From contig NZ_CP072524.1 in assembly GCF_017753665.1 (NCBI RefSeq), forward strand, positions 1,054,001-1,118,000: 64,000 bases of DNA. The letters run 5' to 3'. Origin of the DNA: Neisseria sicca (lineage in GTDB: Bacteria; Pseudomonadota; Gammaproteobacteria; Burkholderiales; Neisseriaceae). Position numbers and translations under genes: made by a program. The notes beneath the pieces are model-generated. The model worked only from the letters and a program-made list of their open reading frames with translations. It was not told the origin of the DNA and did no database searches. This document shows positions 45,853 through 55,397 of this stretch, one piece after another. Position 1 is the first letter of the stretch. Each line of letters starts with the position of its first letter.

Positions 45853-46719
45853 TTAAAGCAACTCTTCCACACTCACGCCATTGAGGCCGTCTGAAACCAC
45901 GCTGATTTTGTAATCGCCAAAACCGCTTGCTGGCGTACCTGATTCGCCGTTTACGCGTTCGACTTTCACGGCGTCAAACAATTTATGTGCAGGCTGGCTG
46001 CCGAGTGCGCTGTCGTGTTTAAAAACAATCAGTTTGCGTGCCGCCATTTCGCCACGGGCGGCGGAGCGGTCGTGCTCAAACATCAGTTGCAGGGCTTGCC
46101 AGAGTTTGGCTAAGTCGTCGTCTGAAAAACCGGTTTTGGCGGCAAGGTTGGCGGAGATAAAGCCGTGCACGCGGTAGAGCGCGTAAGGGACGATGTATTT
46201 GCGCCCCATAGTGCGTTCTTTTTCCAAGTCTTTTTCGTTAGTTACCGCCATGCGGGTGATGGAAACCTCCAGCGGCACAATCGGATCAATGGATTGGGCA
46301 AACGCCAGTTGCACCGGGCCGCGCACTTGTCCGCTGTTGACTTCGGTGGTCATCACAGCTCCGAAGGTGCGGATATCGAAGAAGTTTTTGCACATCCAAG
46401 CGGTAATGTCGCGGGCTTTGGCTTCGTCTTTGGGCAGTTTTTTGGCTTCAAATTCAATACCGAGCGCTTCATAAGCGCGTTTGTTTTGCAGGTTTAGCAC
46501 GCTTTTTTCTTTGACGTAGATTTCGTAACCGACTTCGTTTTCGCTGCTGATTTCTACAAAATTACGGATTTTGCGTTTTAAGCAAACATCGGTTACCAAG
46601 CCTTTGCTGGATTCGGGGTCAAGGCGCGGCATATTGCCCGCGTCGGGATCGCCGTTGGGGTTGCCGTTGGTTACGTCAAAAAAGTAAACAAATTCATAGC
46701 GGTTTTGAATGGCAGACAT
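45853..46719 (-). CDS. cas7c: Cascade backbone protein Cas7c (Csd2)
   Basis: A 288-residue backbone subunit that coats crRNA. Its start, RYEFVYFFDVTNGNPNGDPDAGNMPRLDP, is diagnostic of type I-C Csd2. Several copies line the spacer in Cascade. The gene carries an AGGCCGTCTGAA uptake variant close to its end (45885), different from the main dialect. Confidence 0.96.
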   Translation of the reverse strand: MSAIQNRYEFVYFFDVTNGNPNGDPDAGNMPRLDPESSKGLVTDVCLKRKIRNFVEISSENEVGYEIYVKEKSVLNLQNKRAYEALGIEFEAKKLPKDEAKARDITAWMCKNFFDIRTFGAVMTTEVNSGQVRGPVQLAFAQSIDPIVPLEVSITRMAVTNEKDLEKERTMGRKYIVPYALYRVHGFISANLAAKTGFSDDDLAKLWQALQLMFEHDRSAARGEMAARKLIVFKHDSALGSQPAHKLFDAVKVERVNGESGTPASGFGDYKISVVSDGLNGVSVEELL

Positions 46720-46730
46720 TTTCTGGCTCC

Positions 46731-48509
46731 TTAGTTTTCAATGGTTTCAGCGGTTTCTTTTTTAGCAAAATAGCTTTGTTTTTGGTGGTAATAGCCGATA
46801 GCAAAGCGGCCTTGCTCGTCAATGCTCAAATGGCGCGGAAAGGTTTCGGGCAGTTTGGCAATGATTTCGCCCAAATCTTTATCCAAATTCACCGCCATAC
46901 CGGCTTTGTCTTTACGCAAGCGCGACAAATGGTGTTTTGCACCCGACAAAAGGCGCGGAAAAACGGAAAACGGCACGGCGGATGCAGAGCCGTAATAGCG
47001 ATCGGCAATGCCGGCGTTTAATTCACCGAGTGCCTGATATTGGATGCGCTCCAACACGGCAAACAGCCGCCCTAAAAGATAGGCACGATTCGGGCTTTCA
47101 TTGTTCAAACTCATAGGAACTCCTTCTTCAATAAAACCTTTTCTAAAACGCCGCTGCAATACGGCTTTAATCATTGCCACGCGCAGTCCGTTCACCTCGC
47201 CGTCGGCGCGGATTCGGGTAATCAGTTGCGACAGCAAACTCAAGGGATACGGCGTGCCGCAAATCACGGCACGGGTCATTTCGCCCGCCAACACGGGCGA
47301 GATATTTTCGCTTTTGCCCAATACGGCAGTTTGCAATAAGAGTCGCCAAATCGACGGCGGCGTTTTCCATGCACAAGGCTCAAGGGCTAAATCTTGCCAA
47401 TGCTGCGCCAAATTTTCCGCCAACTGCCCAAACGTAGTGTCCAGCCAAAATCGAACAGAAATCCGCGCGGCATTGGGGGCAAGCCCTAAGATGTAAAAAC
47501 GGGTATTGGGAGAAAGTTCGGGCGCAATTTCTTGCAACGGACGACCTTTGCTCATTTGTTCCAATACGTTGAAAACTTTGGCGCTTTCTTGTTCATTATC
47601 CGGCGGCGTGAACACGTGCGCGAAAAAGCCTTCGGCAGCCTGCGCCGTAGTGCTATCGTCCGCTTCCGCCCAAAAAACCGTGCTGGCATCGCCGATGGTC
47701 AAGCAGTGATTATTTTCGCGGCGCAACAGATAGTTCAGCGCGGTGGTGTAGGCAAAGGCGGATTGTTCGGAGACGGGCGCATTTGCGCCTTGCTCCTTGC
47801 CGAACGAGGCGAAGGCTTCTTTGTTGAACGAAATAATCGAACCGCCGGAACTTTGCCCGCCAAACACGCCTTTAATCGCCGGATGCAGCCGTGCAATCGG
47901 GGCGGTGTCGCCGCTAATCAAGCACAAACCTTCAAGCGCTTCGTCGCTTTTCAGGCAACCTGCCCATAAGGTTTGCGCGGCTTCGCGTTTATGGATAAGT
48001 GCGGTCGGTTTTTCAAGAGAAAATGCAATGTTGGCATCCAGCATTTCGGCAGGTAGATTTTCGGCAGCGAAATGTGCAGGCTGCCAGTTTTTTAGAAAAC
48101 GGCACAAGGCTTGCAAGCCTTCATCGTCGCTGTTTTGCAGTAAATCGAGATGGTATTGCTTGAAGGCGTCAAAGGTTTTTTCAGACGGCGTAAACGGTTT
48201 TTCTTTGGCTTCGGCTTTGTTTTTATTGGTTTCCACGCCGAGCGCGTAGGCGGTTTTGTCCCACAAAAAATTCGGCTTGATGCCCGACGTGCGTTTTTCA
48301 GGGCGCGGCACGCTCATCAATTTCGGCTGTGGCTTTTTATCGGCGGTCAGATTCGGCACAGCAGTTTTCAGACGACCTTCTTTATCCAACACCAAAATCC
48401 AGCCGATCTTTTCCTCGCTAAAACCATAAGGCGGCACTTTCGGGTTGCCCATTTCATCGATTTGTGCTGCCAAACGGCGGTAATAGCGGGCAAGGGACGC
48501 AAGAATCAT
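46731..48509 (-). CDS. cas8c: Cascade large subunit Cas8c (Csd1)
   Basis: A 592-residue Csd1 protein that recognises the PAM and recruits Cas3. It starts MILASLARYYRRLAAQI and has the C-terminal helical part LGRLFAVLERIQYQALGELNAGIADRYYGSASAVPFSVFPRLL typical of the family; in I-C this C-terminal portion is also made as a separate Cas11 subunit from an internal start. Start and cas5c stop overlap as ATGA. Confidence 0.95.
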   Translation of the reverse strand: MILASLARYYRRLAAQIDEMGNPKVPPYGFSEEKIGWILVLDKEGRLKTAVPNLTADKKPQPKLMSVPRPEKRTSGIKPNFLWDKTAYALGVETNKNKAEAKEKPFTPSEKTFDAFKQYHLDLLQNSDDEGLQALCRFLKNWQPAHFAAENLPAEMLDANIAFSLEKPTALIHKREAAQTLWAGCLKSDEALEGLCLISGDTAPIARLHPAIKGVFGGQSSGGSIISFNKEAFASFGKEQGANAPVSEQSAFAYTTALNYLLRRENNHCLTIGDASTVFWAEADDSTTAQAAEGFFAHVFTPPDNEQESAKVFNVLEQMSKGRPLQEIAPELSPNTRFYILGLAPNAARISVRFWLDTTFGQLAENLAQHWQDLALEPCAWKTPPSIWRLLLQTAVLGKSENISPVLAGEMTRAVICGTPYPLSLLSQLITRIRADGEVNGLRVAMIKAVLQRRFRKGFIEEGVPMSLNNESPNRAYLLGRLFAVLERIQYQALGELNAGIADRYYGSASAVPFSVFPRLLSGAKHHLSRLRKDKAGMAVNLDKDLGEIIAKLPETFPRHLSIDEQGRFAIGYYHQKQSYFAKKETAETIEN

Positions 48510-49183
48510 GCTTTCACCTCCTCAGCGTAAAACGGCGGCACATCAATCACGCCGTCTTTCATTTGTGCGCGGAAAAAATGCGGCGTGTTGCCGTGGTCAA
48601 AATCAATATCGTGCAGCATCCAGCCCAAATCGCGGTTTGCCTCGCTTTCCACTAACGCCGACAGCGGCAGCGGCTCGTCTTCGTCAATCAAAGCAAAATC
48701 GGCGGGGAACTCGCGTACGCCCAAGCACGGCTGCTGAAAGCATTGCCCCTTTTTCGCACGGCGTTTGAACATCTCGATATGCTTGGTAACGGTCTCATCC
48801 GTCCCCGCTTTTGCCGTCAGCACCGCATGGGCGTCAATCACATAAGCCACGTCTTTGAGCACCGTCGCCGCGCGCTGCTGGCGGTCGTCTTCAATCAGCG
48901 TATATAAATCTGCAACACTCTTACGCTTCATCGCGCCACTAACCTTACCCGCCGAAATCTTGCCGCCCAACTCATTGCGCCGCACCGACTCAAACCGAAT
49001 CGGTTTCAACACATAAATCCGGTCAATCACCCACCGAATCGCCGGCTTCCAATGCACTGCCGCCAAAATCCCGCGCGCCGCCGACGGTGTGATGACATCA
49101 TAAGACACCCGCTCCACCTTCATCTCCGGACGGGTAAAACAGGCGTAATCGCCCCAAATGTGTAGGCGGATTTGGTTTGCCAT
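48506..49183 (-). CDS. cas5c: pre-crRNA endonuclease Cas5c
   Basis: A 225-residue Cas5c, which in type I-C replaces Cas6 and cuts the repeat hairpin. It starts MANQIRLHIWGDYACFTRPEMKVERVSYDVITPSAARGIL, the family signature. AAGGAG stands eight bases before ATG 49183, directly abutting a degenerate CRISPR repeat. The frame is complete. It is the first gene of the interference operon as now arranged. Confidence 0.95.
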   Translation of the reverse strand: MANQIRLHIWGDYACFTRPEMKVERVSYDVITPSAARGILAAVHWKPAIRWVIDRIYVLKPIRFESVRRNELGGKISAGKVSGAMKRKSVADLYTLIEDDRQQRAATVLKDVAYVIDAHAVLTAKAGTDETVTKHIEMFKRRAKKGQCFQQPCLGVREFPADFALIDEDEPLPLSALVESEANRDLGWMLHDIDFDHGNTPHFFRAQMKDGVIDVPPFYAEEVKA

Positions 49184-49189
49184 ACAAAC

Positions 49190-49279
49190 TCCTTGACACA
49201 CAGCCGCCCGAAGGCGGCTGATTTTTACTGATAACCTATAAATTTTAGTTTCAACCCACGCACTTGATAAGTGCGATCC
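49190..49279 (-). promoter_or_regulatory. degenerate two-repeat mini-array upstream of cas5c
   Basis: Read on the minus strand: a first repeat-like unit at 49248-49279 with a 7-bp stem CGCACTT/AAGTGCG and the 3' end GGGTTGAAAC; then a 26-27-base spacer at 49221-49247 starting TAAAATTTATAGG; then a second unit (49190-49221) with 25 bases identical to the array repeat, lacking its GAAAC end and merging into the cas5c ribosome-binding site. The spacer is shorter than any in the array. This is the layout of Cas-regulating guide RNAs. A PAM-adjacent partial match lies upstream of cas3 (62844). Confidence 0.7.
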
Positions 49280-49282
49280 GCT

Positions 49283-51994
49283 TTAGACAGACTTTTTCTC
49301 AAATCTTAAAAAATCTGCCAATTTTTTTGATTCGGCAACTTCATCATGCGGAATCAGTACATAACGCCAATGCTTACCATTGTGCTGCAACGCATAATCC
49401 GTAGCGTGTTTGCACCATTCAAAAGCTGCATCAGCTTTTGCCAAAACTTCAGGATCTTTTAAATCTTTACCTGCTTTAGTTTCGACAAGCCAGATAGAAT
49501 CTTCGGTTTCTACAACAAAATCAGGGATATATTCTTTAGAGTCGAAACCAGATTTCCAGTAGATCTGGAATTGTCCTTGAGCAGGTTTGAACCATTTTCG
49601 CGCTTCTCGTTCCAGAATCACAGCAAAACGGCGTTCAGTATCAGAGTCGAATTTTTGTAAGGGATACAGACATTTGGAAAAGCTGCCAAACAGCATTTGC
49701 TTAATACGGCTGACATCTTTTGGTGTTTGTCGCACAGAATGAATCGGCTCATCAGCTGAAACAGTATAGTTACATGGTTTGAGTGTACTAAATCCTTGGC
49801 TGACGAGCGCCTCATAGCTCGCCACTTTTTCCCAAAAATGCGCCATCATTTGGGCATGGATTTCACGGGCAATTAGACGACGTTCTTTATCCAACACACT
49901 TAGAACTTCCTCTTCGGATAAATAACCGCGCAGGTGCGCCACCATCTGCCCCGCCAAATCGTAAAGCAAGTCGGCTTGGGTGAAATAGTCGATATCGTCG
50001 AAATCCATCAGCGAAAAAACAATATAGTCTTCAGGGCGTTTTTCCTTCATACCCAATTCAGCAGACAGGCTACTTTGTTCATTAGTGTGCAGATTGTGAA
50101 TAGTGATTTCACGTTCACTCGGTTGTAGATGCAGGCTGCTTAAATCGAGTTTAAACGGATGAAATCCCGTGCTGACTTCCCCGCTAGGTACAACTGTGAT
50201 TCTAGGAATATCGATGGTTTGATTCACCATTATTTCTGTGGTTTTAGCAACAATCTCAGCTATATCCAGCTCATCCATCGGCAATTCCCCTTGAATCGGT
50301 TGTAATGCCGTCTGAACTTCTTGAACGATTTTTTCGCGGATTTCCGTTGTCAATAAGGCTTGGGAAGTTGGTGCTTCACTTGGACGGGTAGCATATTTTG
50401 CCGCAGCTTCCATTACTGTGTGGGCAATGCGTTTTTCGGTTTCAGTTTTAAAAACAGGCTGATAATCGACTGAAGAATTGGTTTCTGAAATAGCTTGTTT
50501 TGTATTTTCAGACGACGTTTCCGCCAATCCCAATATCGTTTCCACACCGCTATACACCTGCACGCTGATTTTTTTATCGTCCGCACTTGGTGCATCCAAA
50601 ATCACCTGTTTCAATTTCAGCACTGAATCACCTTTATTGGCTTCATCGATGATTTCCTGAAAGCGGTCGTGGGCGATAATGTTCAATCTATCTACCACTT
50701 CCACTCCCGTACGTTTTCCGTAAGGCAGACGCAAACCGCGTCCGATAGATTGCTCGATCAGTGTTCTAGCATTGGCAGCGCGCAGCGGTACGATAGTATA
50801 AAGATTGGTAACGTCCCAGCCCTCTTTGAGCATATTGACATGAATCACGATTTCCGTCGGCTCATCCACGCTCTCCACCGCCAAAAGTCGTTCAATCATT
50901 TCTTCTTCGTCTTTGCCTGATTTACTCGAATCCACCTGAATCACTTTGCCCTGATAACGCCCGTTATAAAAGTTGTCCGATTCCAGTAAAGACAATAATT
51001 GCGCCGCGTGCGTGGTATCGCGAGCAATCACCAGCATAAAAGGCTTCACTACAGCAACATTATTTTCCCGAGCATAAGTCATAAGCTCGACCTTGGTGTT
51101 TTCATGCACACGCACGCCGTCTTCCAACTTGATTTTCTCAATTTCTTCGGGCGTATAATTTTTCGCATCAAAATTGCGCTGCGTAACTACCGCAGGCATT
51201 TTGACAAAACCATCGTCCATTGCCCGGGCCAGCGGATAATCTACAATCACGTTTTTGAACGGAATCGGCGCTTTGGTGGATTCCACAAATGGCGTAGCAG
51301 TTAACTCCAAGCCAAAAAGCGGATTTAGCTCATTAATCGCCCGCATCCCCGCCTGCGCTCGATAGCGATGCGATTCATCCATCAGCAATACCAAATCGGG
51401 CAGATTCGCCAGATAGTTGAAATAACTATCACCCAGCACTTCACGCATCCGCTTGATTTTCGGTTCTTTGCCGCCGCGCACCTCGCTGTTGATTTTGGAA
51501 ATATTGAACACATTAATGGTAATCTCACCAAAAAGATTATCCATTCCCATGCTCAAATTCTGCTGCTCATAGTTGTCGCCGCTAATCAGTTTAGGTGGAT
51601 TTACCGCAAATTCGCTGATACCTTTAAACACATATTTCGGCGTATTCGGTGTAAAGTCGGCAATCAGCTTGTTATAAATTGTCAGGTTCGGTGCAAGTAC
51701 AAAAAAATTATTGATACCGTGTGCCAAATGCAGATAGGCGATAAATGCCCCCATTAGGCGGGTTTTTCCCACCCCCGTTGCCAAAGCAAAGCACAATGAC
51801 GGAAATTCCCGCTCAAAATCTTCTAAAGTAGAAAACTCTGCTTTTAAAGTATTCAACACTGCAGCCACATCTCGATCTTTTTGTGCCATTTCCGGGGCAG
51901 CATCCAACGCCTGCTTTAACTTCGCCAAACTTTCTGCTTGCGGTGCACGTAAAGACAAACGTCCGTTGATATAGTTTTGAGTTCTGATGCTCAT
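49283..51994 (-). CDS. type III restriction-like Res subunit (helicase-nuclease)
   Basis: A 903-residue superfamily 2 helicase fused to a nuclease. Walker A is FALATGVGKTRLMGAFI near residue 74, the DEAH-box variant MDESHRYRAQ near 205, and motif VI EQSIGRGLRLPYG near 435. The C-terminal PD-(D/E)XK motif is YIPDFVVETEDSIWLVETKAG near residue 845. With the Mod protein two genes upstream it should form a type III-like restriction enzyme, or a related defence complex. It ends four bases before the mini-array. No frameshift is seen. Confidence 0.85.
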   Translation of the reverse strand: MSIRTQNYINGRLSLRAPQAESLAKLKQALDAAPEMAQKDRDVAAVLNTLKAEFSTLEDFEREFPSLCFALATGVGKTRLMGAFIAYLHLAHGINNFFVLAPNLTIYNKLIADFTPNTPKYVFKGISEFAVNPPKLISGDNYEQQNLSMGMDNLFGEITINVFNISKINSEVRGGKEPKIKRMREVLGDSYFNYLANLPDLVLLMDESHRYRAQAGMRAINELNPLFGLELTATPFVESTKAPIPFKNVIVDYPLARAMDDGFVKMPAVVTQRNFDAKNYTPEEIEKIKLEDGVRVHENTKVELMTYARENNVAVVKPFMLVIARDTTHAAQLLSLLESDNFYNGRYQGKVIQVDSSKSGKDEEEMIERLLAVESVDEPTEIVIHVNMLKEGWDVTNLYTIVPLRAANARTLIEQSIGRGLRLPYGKRTGVEVVDRLNIIAHDRFQEIIDEANKGDSVLKLKQVILDAPSADDKKISVQVYSGVETILGLAETSSENTKQAISETNSSVDYQPVFKTETEKRIAHTVMEAAAKYATRPSEAPTSQALLTTEIREKIVQEVQTALQPIQGELPMDELDIAEIVAKTTEIMVNQTIDIPRITVVPSGEVSTGFHPFKLDLSSLHLQPSEREITIHNLHTNEQSSLSAELGMKEKRPEDYIVFSLMDFDDIDYFTQADLLYDLAGQMVAHLRGYLSEEEVLSVLDKERRLIAREIHAQMMAHFWEKVASYEALVSQGFSTLKPCNYTVSADEPIHSVRQTPKDVSRIKQMLFGSFSKCLYPLQKFDSDTERRFAVILEREARKWFKPAQGQFQIYWKSGFDSKEYIPDFVVETEDSIWLVETKAGKDLKDPEVLAKADAAFEWCKHATDYALQHNGKHWRYVLIPHDEVAESKKLADFLRFEKKSV

Positions 51995-52005
51995 GGTTTT
52001 ATCTC

Positions 52006-52398
52006 TTATCTCTTGTTTTCAGTTTGTTGTGTGTCTCTCACTTTGTCAATCAAGGTACAAAGATGGAACCACGGCAATTGTCCAACAGCCTGTTGGACAA
52101 TTTCAAAATCAGTCCAGGCTTCAGCGAAAGCCCGCATATACAGAAGGTTGGCACGGGAAAACCCCTTCATTTCAGGAAACGCCTCGCGCAAATCCCGCCC
52201 CAAGCGGTCAATCACTTTGCTACCCCAGCCTTGCGCAGCCTGCCGTTGCAAAATATCCCGCCCGATATGCCAGTAAAGCGATACCAGCTCGGCATTTACA
52301 GCCAAAACCGCTTTGTACCGTGCGGTCAGCACCCGGTTTTTAATGTCTGCCAGCCATTGCACATAATCGGCGGGCATCATCGCCATTTCCTTACCCAT
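52006..52398 (-). CDS. DUF1016 (YhcG) N-terminal domain fragment
   Basis: A 130-residue protein from ATG 52398, which overlaps the mod stop by eight bases. YVQWLADIKNRVLTARYKAVLAVNAELVSLYWHIGRDIL...GWGSKVIDRLGRDLREAFP is the conserved N-terminal domain of DUF1016 proteins. Full-length members have a C-terminal PD-(D/E)XK nuclease of about 200 residues; here translation stops soon after WFHLCTLIDKVRD. It is either a truncation or a stand-alone N-domain. The join with mod implies co-translation. Confidence 0.75.
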   Translation of the reverse strand: MGKEMAMMPADYVQWLADIKNRVLTARYKAVLAVNAELVSLYWHIGRDILQRQAAQGWGSKVIDRLGRDLREAFPEMKGFSRANLLYMRAFAEAWTDFEIVQQAVGQLPWFHLCTLIDKVRDTQQTENKR

Positions 52399-54184
52399 CA
52401 CTATCCTCTCCATCAAACAATCCGCCCTGATTTTCGACCGCACTTTTGCGTTTCACGGGTTTGGTTTTGGCGGCGGGTTGGTTTTCAGACGACCTTGGTT
52501 CAGGCTCTTCTTCTGCCATCGGAAGATTGGCGACGTTCAAGCTGTAATCATCGTGTCCCCATTCGCAGCGTTTCAAAATCATTTTGGGGATTTTTTTTAA
52601 GGAAAGATTCGGGAAACGCTCTGCTGCCTGATCTGCCGTAATCCCACGCCAAGCGGAGCAGCAGATTAGCAGGCTGCGACCTGCTCCAACCTCGTCTGAA
52701 AGCACTTGCAACTGCTCAACAGATAGGCTTTGGGTGGTAACGTAGATAAAATCGTTTTCGCTGGAATAACCGTGCTGCCACCAAAGGTTTTCAGACGGCA
52801 TATAGGTAAATCCCTCCAGCTTCGCCAACGCTTCCGCCAGCATTTCAGGGTTGTAGTCGGGATTGATGATTTGATTGCCCCATTTGTCATTGACAATCAA
52901 TGTTGGCGCAAGGCGGAAATAACGGAATCCGCCGCCGCCCTGCCAATTCACCGCCTTGGAAATACCACCTTGGTCTTCGCCATCGATGACTTTTTGCAAA
53001 CGTGGGATAATGTGGGTATGGCAATGCTCGCCCAGCTCCACCATAATCCAACGCCGTCCCATTTTATGGGCAACTGCGCCGGTGGTGCCGCTTCCGGCGA
53101 AGGAATCAAGGACAAGATCGCCGGGATTCGTAGCTAGCTCTAAGCAACGTTTAATCAATTTTTCAGGTTTTTTTCCTTTTCGGAAAGTGACACTTCCTTC
53201 CTTTGCAATTCCTTCCCATGCAATATCTTTCCAAATATTAGTTAGTAGTGCTGTTGCTGATAGCTTTCCGTCAATCTCTGCAACATTTTTTTTATAAAAA
53301 ATTAATTGCTGTCCATCTAAAACATATACATCGTCAAGATCTCCTAAACGCTCTAATTTGAAAACTTTTCCTGGATTTCTTATCGATTCTTTTTTTAGCT
53401 GAATAATCTTTTCACCTGCCCCTGAATCACTTATAGATGCTAAACGGCAAACTTGCTCTGAGTTATTTACTATAAAATCATGAAAATGTTCCAAAATAGA
53501 ATCTGGTCGTCTAGAACGAGAAGGTGGAGATTTTTCATAAGCATCCATCAAAGGGGATAACTTCCAGTTTGAAAAATTATCCTTTGGATTTTCTAACCAT
53601 TTGTTATATGCATAGTCTGGTGTACGAGCTACACGTCCAGAATTTTCAATAAATTCACTTTTATCTCTTGCATACCAAAGAATATATTCAGAAGATTTAA
53701 ATACTCCTGGATTAACCGTACTAAAAGCGGATGGTGATCTTGCTTCAATCGTTATTCTATTTACAAAATTATTTCTTCCAAAAACTTCATCAAGAACAAC
53801 TTTACAATAATCGAGCTCATCATCATTTAGATGGACAAAAATAGAACCTTTGGGAGCTAATAAATTTTTCAAAAGCTTAAAACGTTCATACATTAAACCA
53901 AGCCAGATAGAATGTTCTAGGCCATCATCGTAATTTTCAAAGGCATCGCCCGTGTTAAATGGAGGATCGATGTAAATGCAAGATACTTTGCCCGTAAATT
54001 CCTGCTCCAAAGCTTTAAGCGCAAGCAGGTTGTCACCAAAAATCAATCGGTTGTCAAACGCCGCCGCCTCCGACCGCACTTTGGCGTGATAGGATTTTTC
54101 AGGATCTTCGAGCAAAATCCGCGCTTCTAACTTCGGACGTTTATGTTTGCCTATCCAGGTGAGTTCTAGTTTTTGTTTGGTCAT
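52391..54184 (-). CDS. type III-like DNA adenine methyltransferase (Mod)
   Basis: A 597-residue beta-class methyltransferase: catalytic IDPPFNTGDAF near residue 73 precedes the AdoMet motif VLDSFAGSGTTGAVAHKMG near 355. The central target-recognition part (53150-53930) is markedly AT-rich compared with both ends, the pattern of exchange of specificity domains. It has a strong ribosome site (GAGGACAAAGA). No tetranucleotide phase-variation tract is seen near its start. The target sequence cannot be inferred. An uptake sequence lies near its 3' end. Confidence 0.9.
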   Translation of the reverse strand: MTKQKLELTWIGKHKRPKLEARILLEDPEKSYHAKVRSEAAAFDNRLIFGDNLLALKALEQEFTGKVSCIYIDPPFNTGDAFENYDDGLEHSIWLGLMYERFKLLKNLLAPKGSIFVHLNDDELDYCKVVLDEVFGRNNFVNRITIEARSPSAFSTVNPGVFKSSEYILWYARDKSEFIENSGRVARTPDYAYNKWLENPKDNFSNWKLSPLMDAYEKSPPSRSRRPDSILEHFHDFIVNNSEQVCRLASISDSGAGEKIIQLKKESIRNPGKVFKLERLGDLDDVYVLDGQQLIFYKKNVAEIDGKLSATALLTNIWKDIAWEGIAKEGSVTFRKGKKPEKLIKRCLELATNPGDLVLDSFAGSGTTGAVAHKMGRRWIMVELGEHCHTHIIPRLQKVIDGEDQGGISKAVNWQGGGGFRYFRLAPTLIVNDKWGNQIINPDYNPEMLAEALAKLEGFTYMPSENLWWQHGYSSENDFIYVTTQSLSVEQLQVLSDEVGAGRSLLICCSAWRGITADQAAERFPNLSLKKIPKMILKRCEWGHDDYSLNVANLPMAEEEPEPRSSENQPAAKTKPVKRKSAVENQGGLFDGEDSDG

Positions 54185-54222
54185 TCTTTGTCCTCTACAA
54201 ATAAATCTGACTGCTTTAGTTT

Positions 54223-55395
54223 TTACTTGGATGATTTCCCATTACCTTCAATAGCCTGCGACTCATTATCACGCTCTTCAATAATTTTCTGATATTCATT
54301 TTTTATCAGGATCCTAACATTTTCCAATATATAATTCTCAATATTTTTTTTGACAATAGACGTGGTTTCATTTTCAGTTTTAATATTAATAACTTCAAAA
54401 GCAAATTCAGAACTTCTATCGAAATCCTTTTTTCTTGATGAAGAACTAAAGAAAAAAGCTACTTTTACCCGACCTTTATTTATACCAAATTCATATTTAT
54501 AGGTTAATTCCATATTATCAATGAAGTAATATTGGTAGTATTTTTCATCAGAAATTAAAAATATATTATGTAATCGGTCACCATCTATAGTCATATACTT
54601 TACAGTCTGATTCATCCATGATACTTCTGGATCATCAGGTAATGGCTTTGTTGAAGCTTCTCTGCTAATAACTACTTCATTTACATTGTCTAATATTAAA
54701 AATGTTCCCTGACCAGCTGTCAGTCTTTTAAAAAATCTTACCCTCTCTATTTCTTTAAAAGCATTAAAAATAATTTTTGATTCAATATCGCTTTTAATAA
54801 CTCCAAAATTTTTCAGCTTTTTCGCAATGGCAGCACAAATTCTTTGATTTATAATTTCAGTTTCTTTAGATGTATGAGTAGATAGAAATTCTATTTTAAG
54901 ATCAGTATCTTTCTTTTGAACTAAAACTTCCCCTTCAAAAAACATTTCTCGCTTTAAAAAATCTTTACTAAAATCTATTCTTTTTATTTCATATCTAATC
55001 CTTACAGTATTATTTTTATCAAATATTGGATTTGGCTTTTTGGTTACCTCAATATTTGGTATATCTTCAAAAGGATTAAATTGTGAAGAAAATAAATTTT
55101 TAAGTGGTGTATTTAAATCAATACCCGCCCCTACCAATTCCAAGCTAGATATTTTATTTTTAGGCTTAGAACTTCTAGAAATTGAGTTATCAATTATTCT
55201 TGCATATTCATCCGATGTTAAAAGTGTTGCTGTAAGTAACGGAACAGAAATAATCTTATCGCTATTTCCACAAAAGATCCCCTTATCCTTTAATGTAGAA
55301 CTAATGTCTCCATAGGAAATATGATTACTATTCAGGAGAATCCGAAGTTCAGCCCCTGAAGGTATCAATCCTTTCAAGTCAATTTGCTTGCTCAT
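54223..55395 (-). CDS. unknown protein of the helicase-Mod-Res module
   Basis: A 390-residue AT-rich protein, start MSKQIDLKGLIPSGAELRILL with AGGAG upstream. It appears alpha/beta and soluble; beta-rich stretches (FFEGEVLVQKKDTDLKIEFLS) occur mid-protein, and the C-terminus is highly charged (EERDNESQAIEGNGKSSK). I do not recognise a family or a catalytic motif. It begins three bases after the preceding gene and 39 bases before mod, so it belongs to the same operon. Confidence 0.7.
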   Translation of the reverse strand: MSKQIDLKGLIPSGAELRILLNSNHISYGDISSTLKDKGIFCGNSDKIISVPLLTATLLTSDEYARIIDNSISRSSKPKNKISSLELVGAGIDLNTPLKNLFSSQFNPFEDIPNIEVTKKPNPIFDKNNTVRIRYEIKRIDFSKDFLKREMFFEGEVLVQKKDTDLKIEFLSTHTSKETEIINQRICAAIAKKLKNFGVIKSDIESKIIFNAFKEIERVRFFKRLTAGQGTFLILDNVNEVVISREASTKPLPDDPEVSWMNQTVKYMTIDGDRLHNIFLISDEKYYQYYFIDNMELTYKYEFGINKGRVKVAFFFSSSSRKKDFDRSSEFAFEVINIKTENETTSIVKKNIENYILENVRILIKNEYQKIIEERDNESQAIEGNGKSSK

Positions 55396-55397
55396 GT

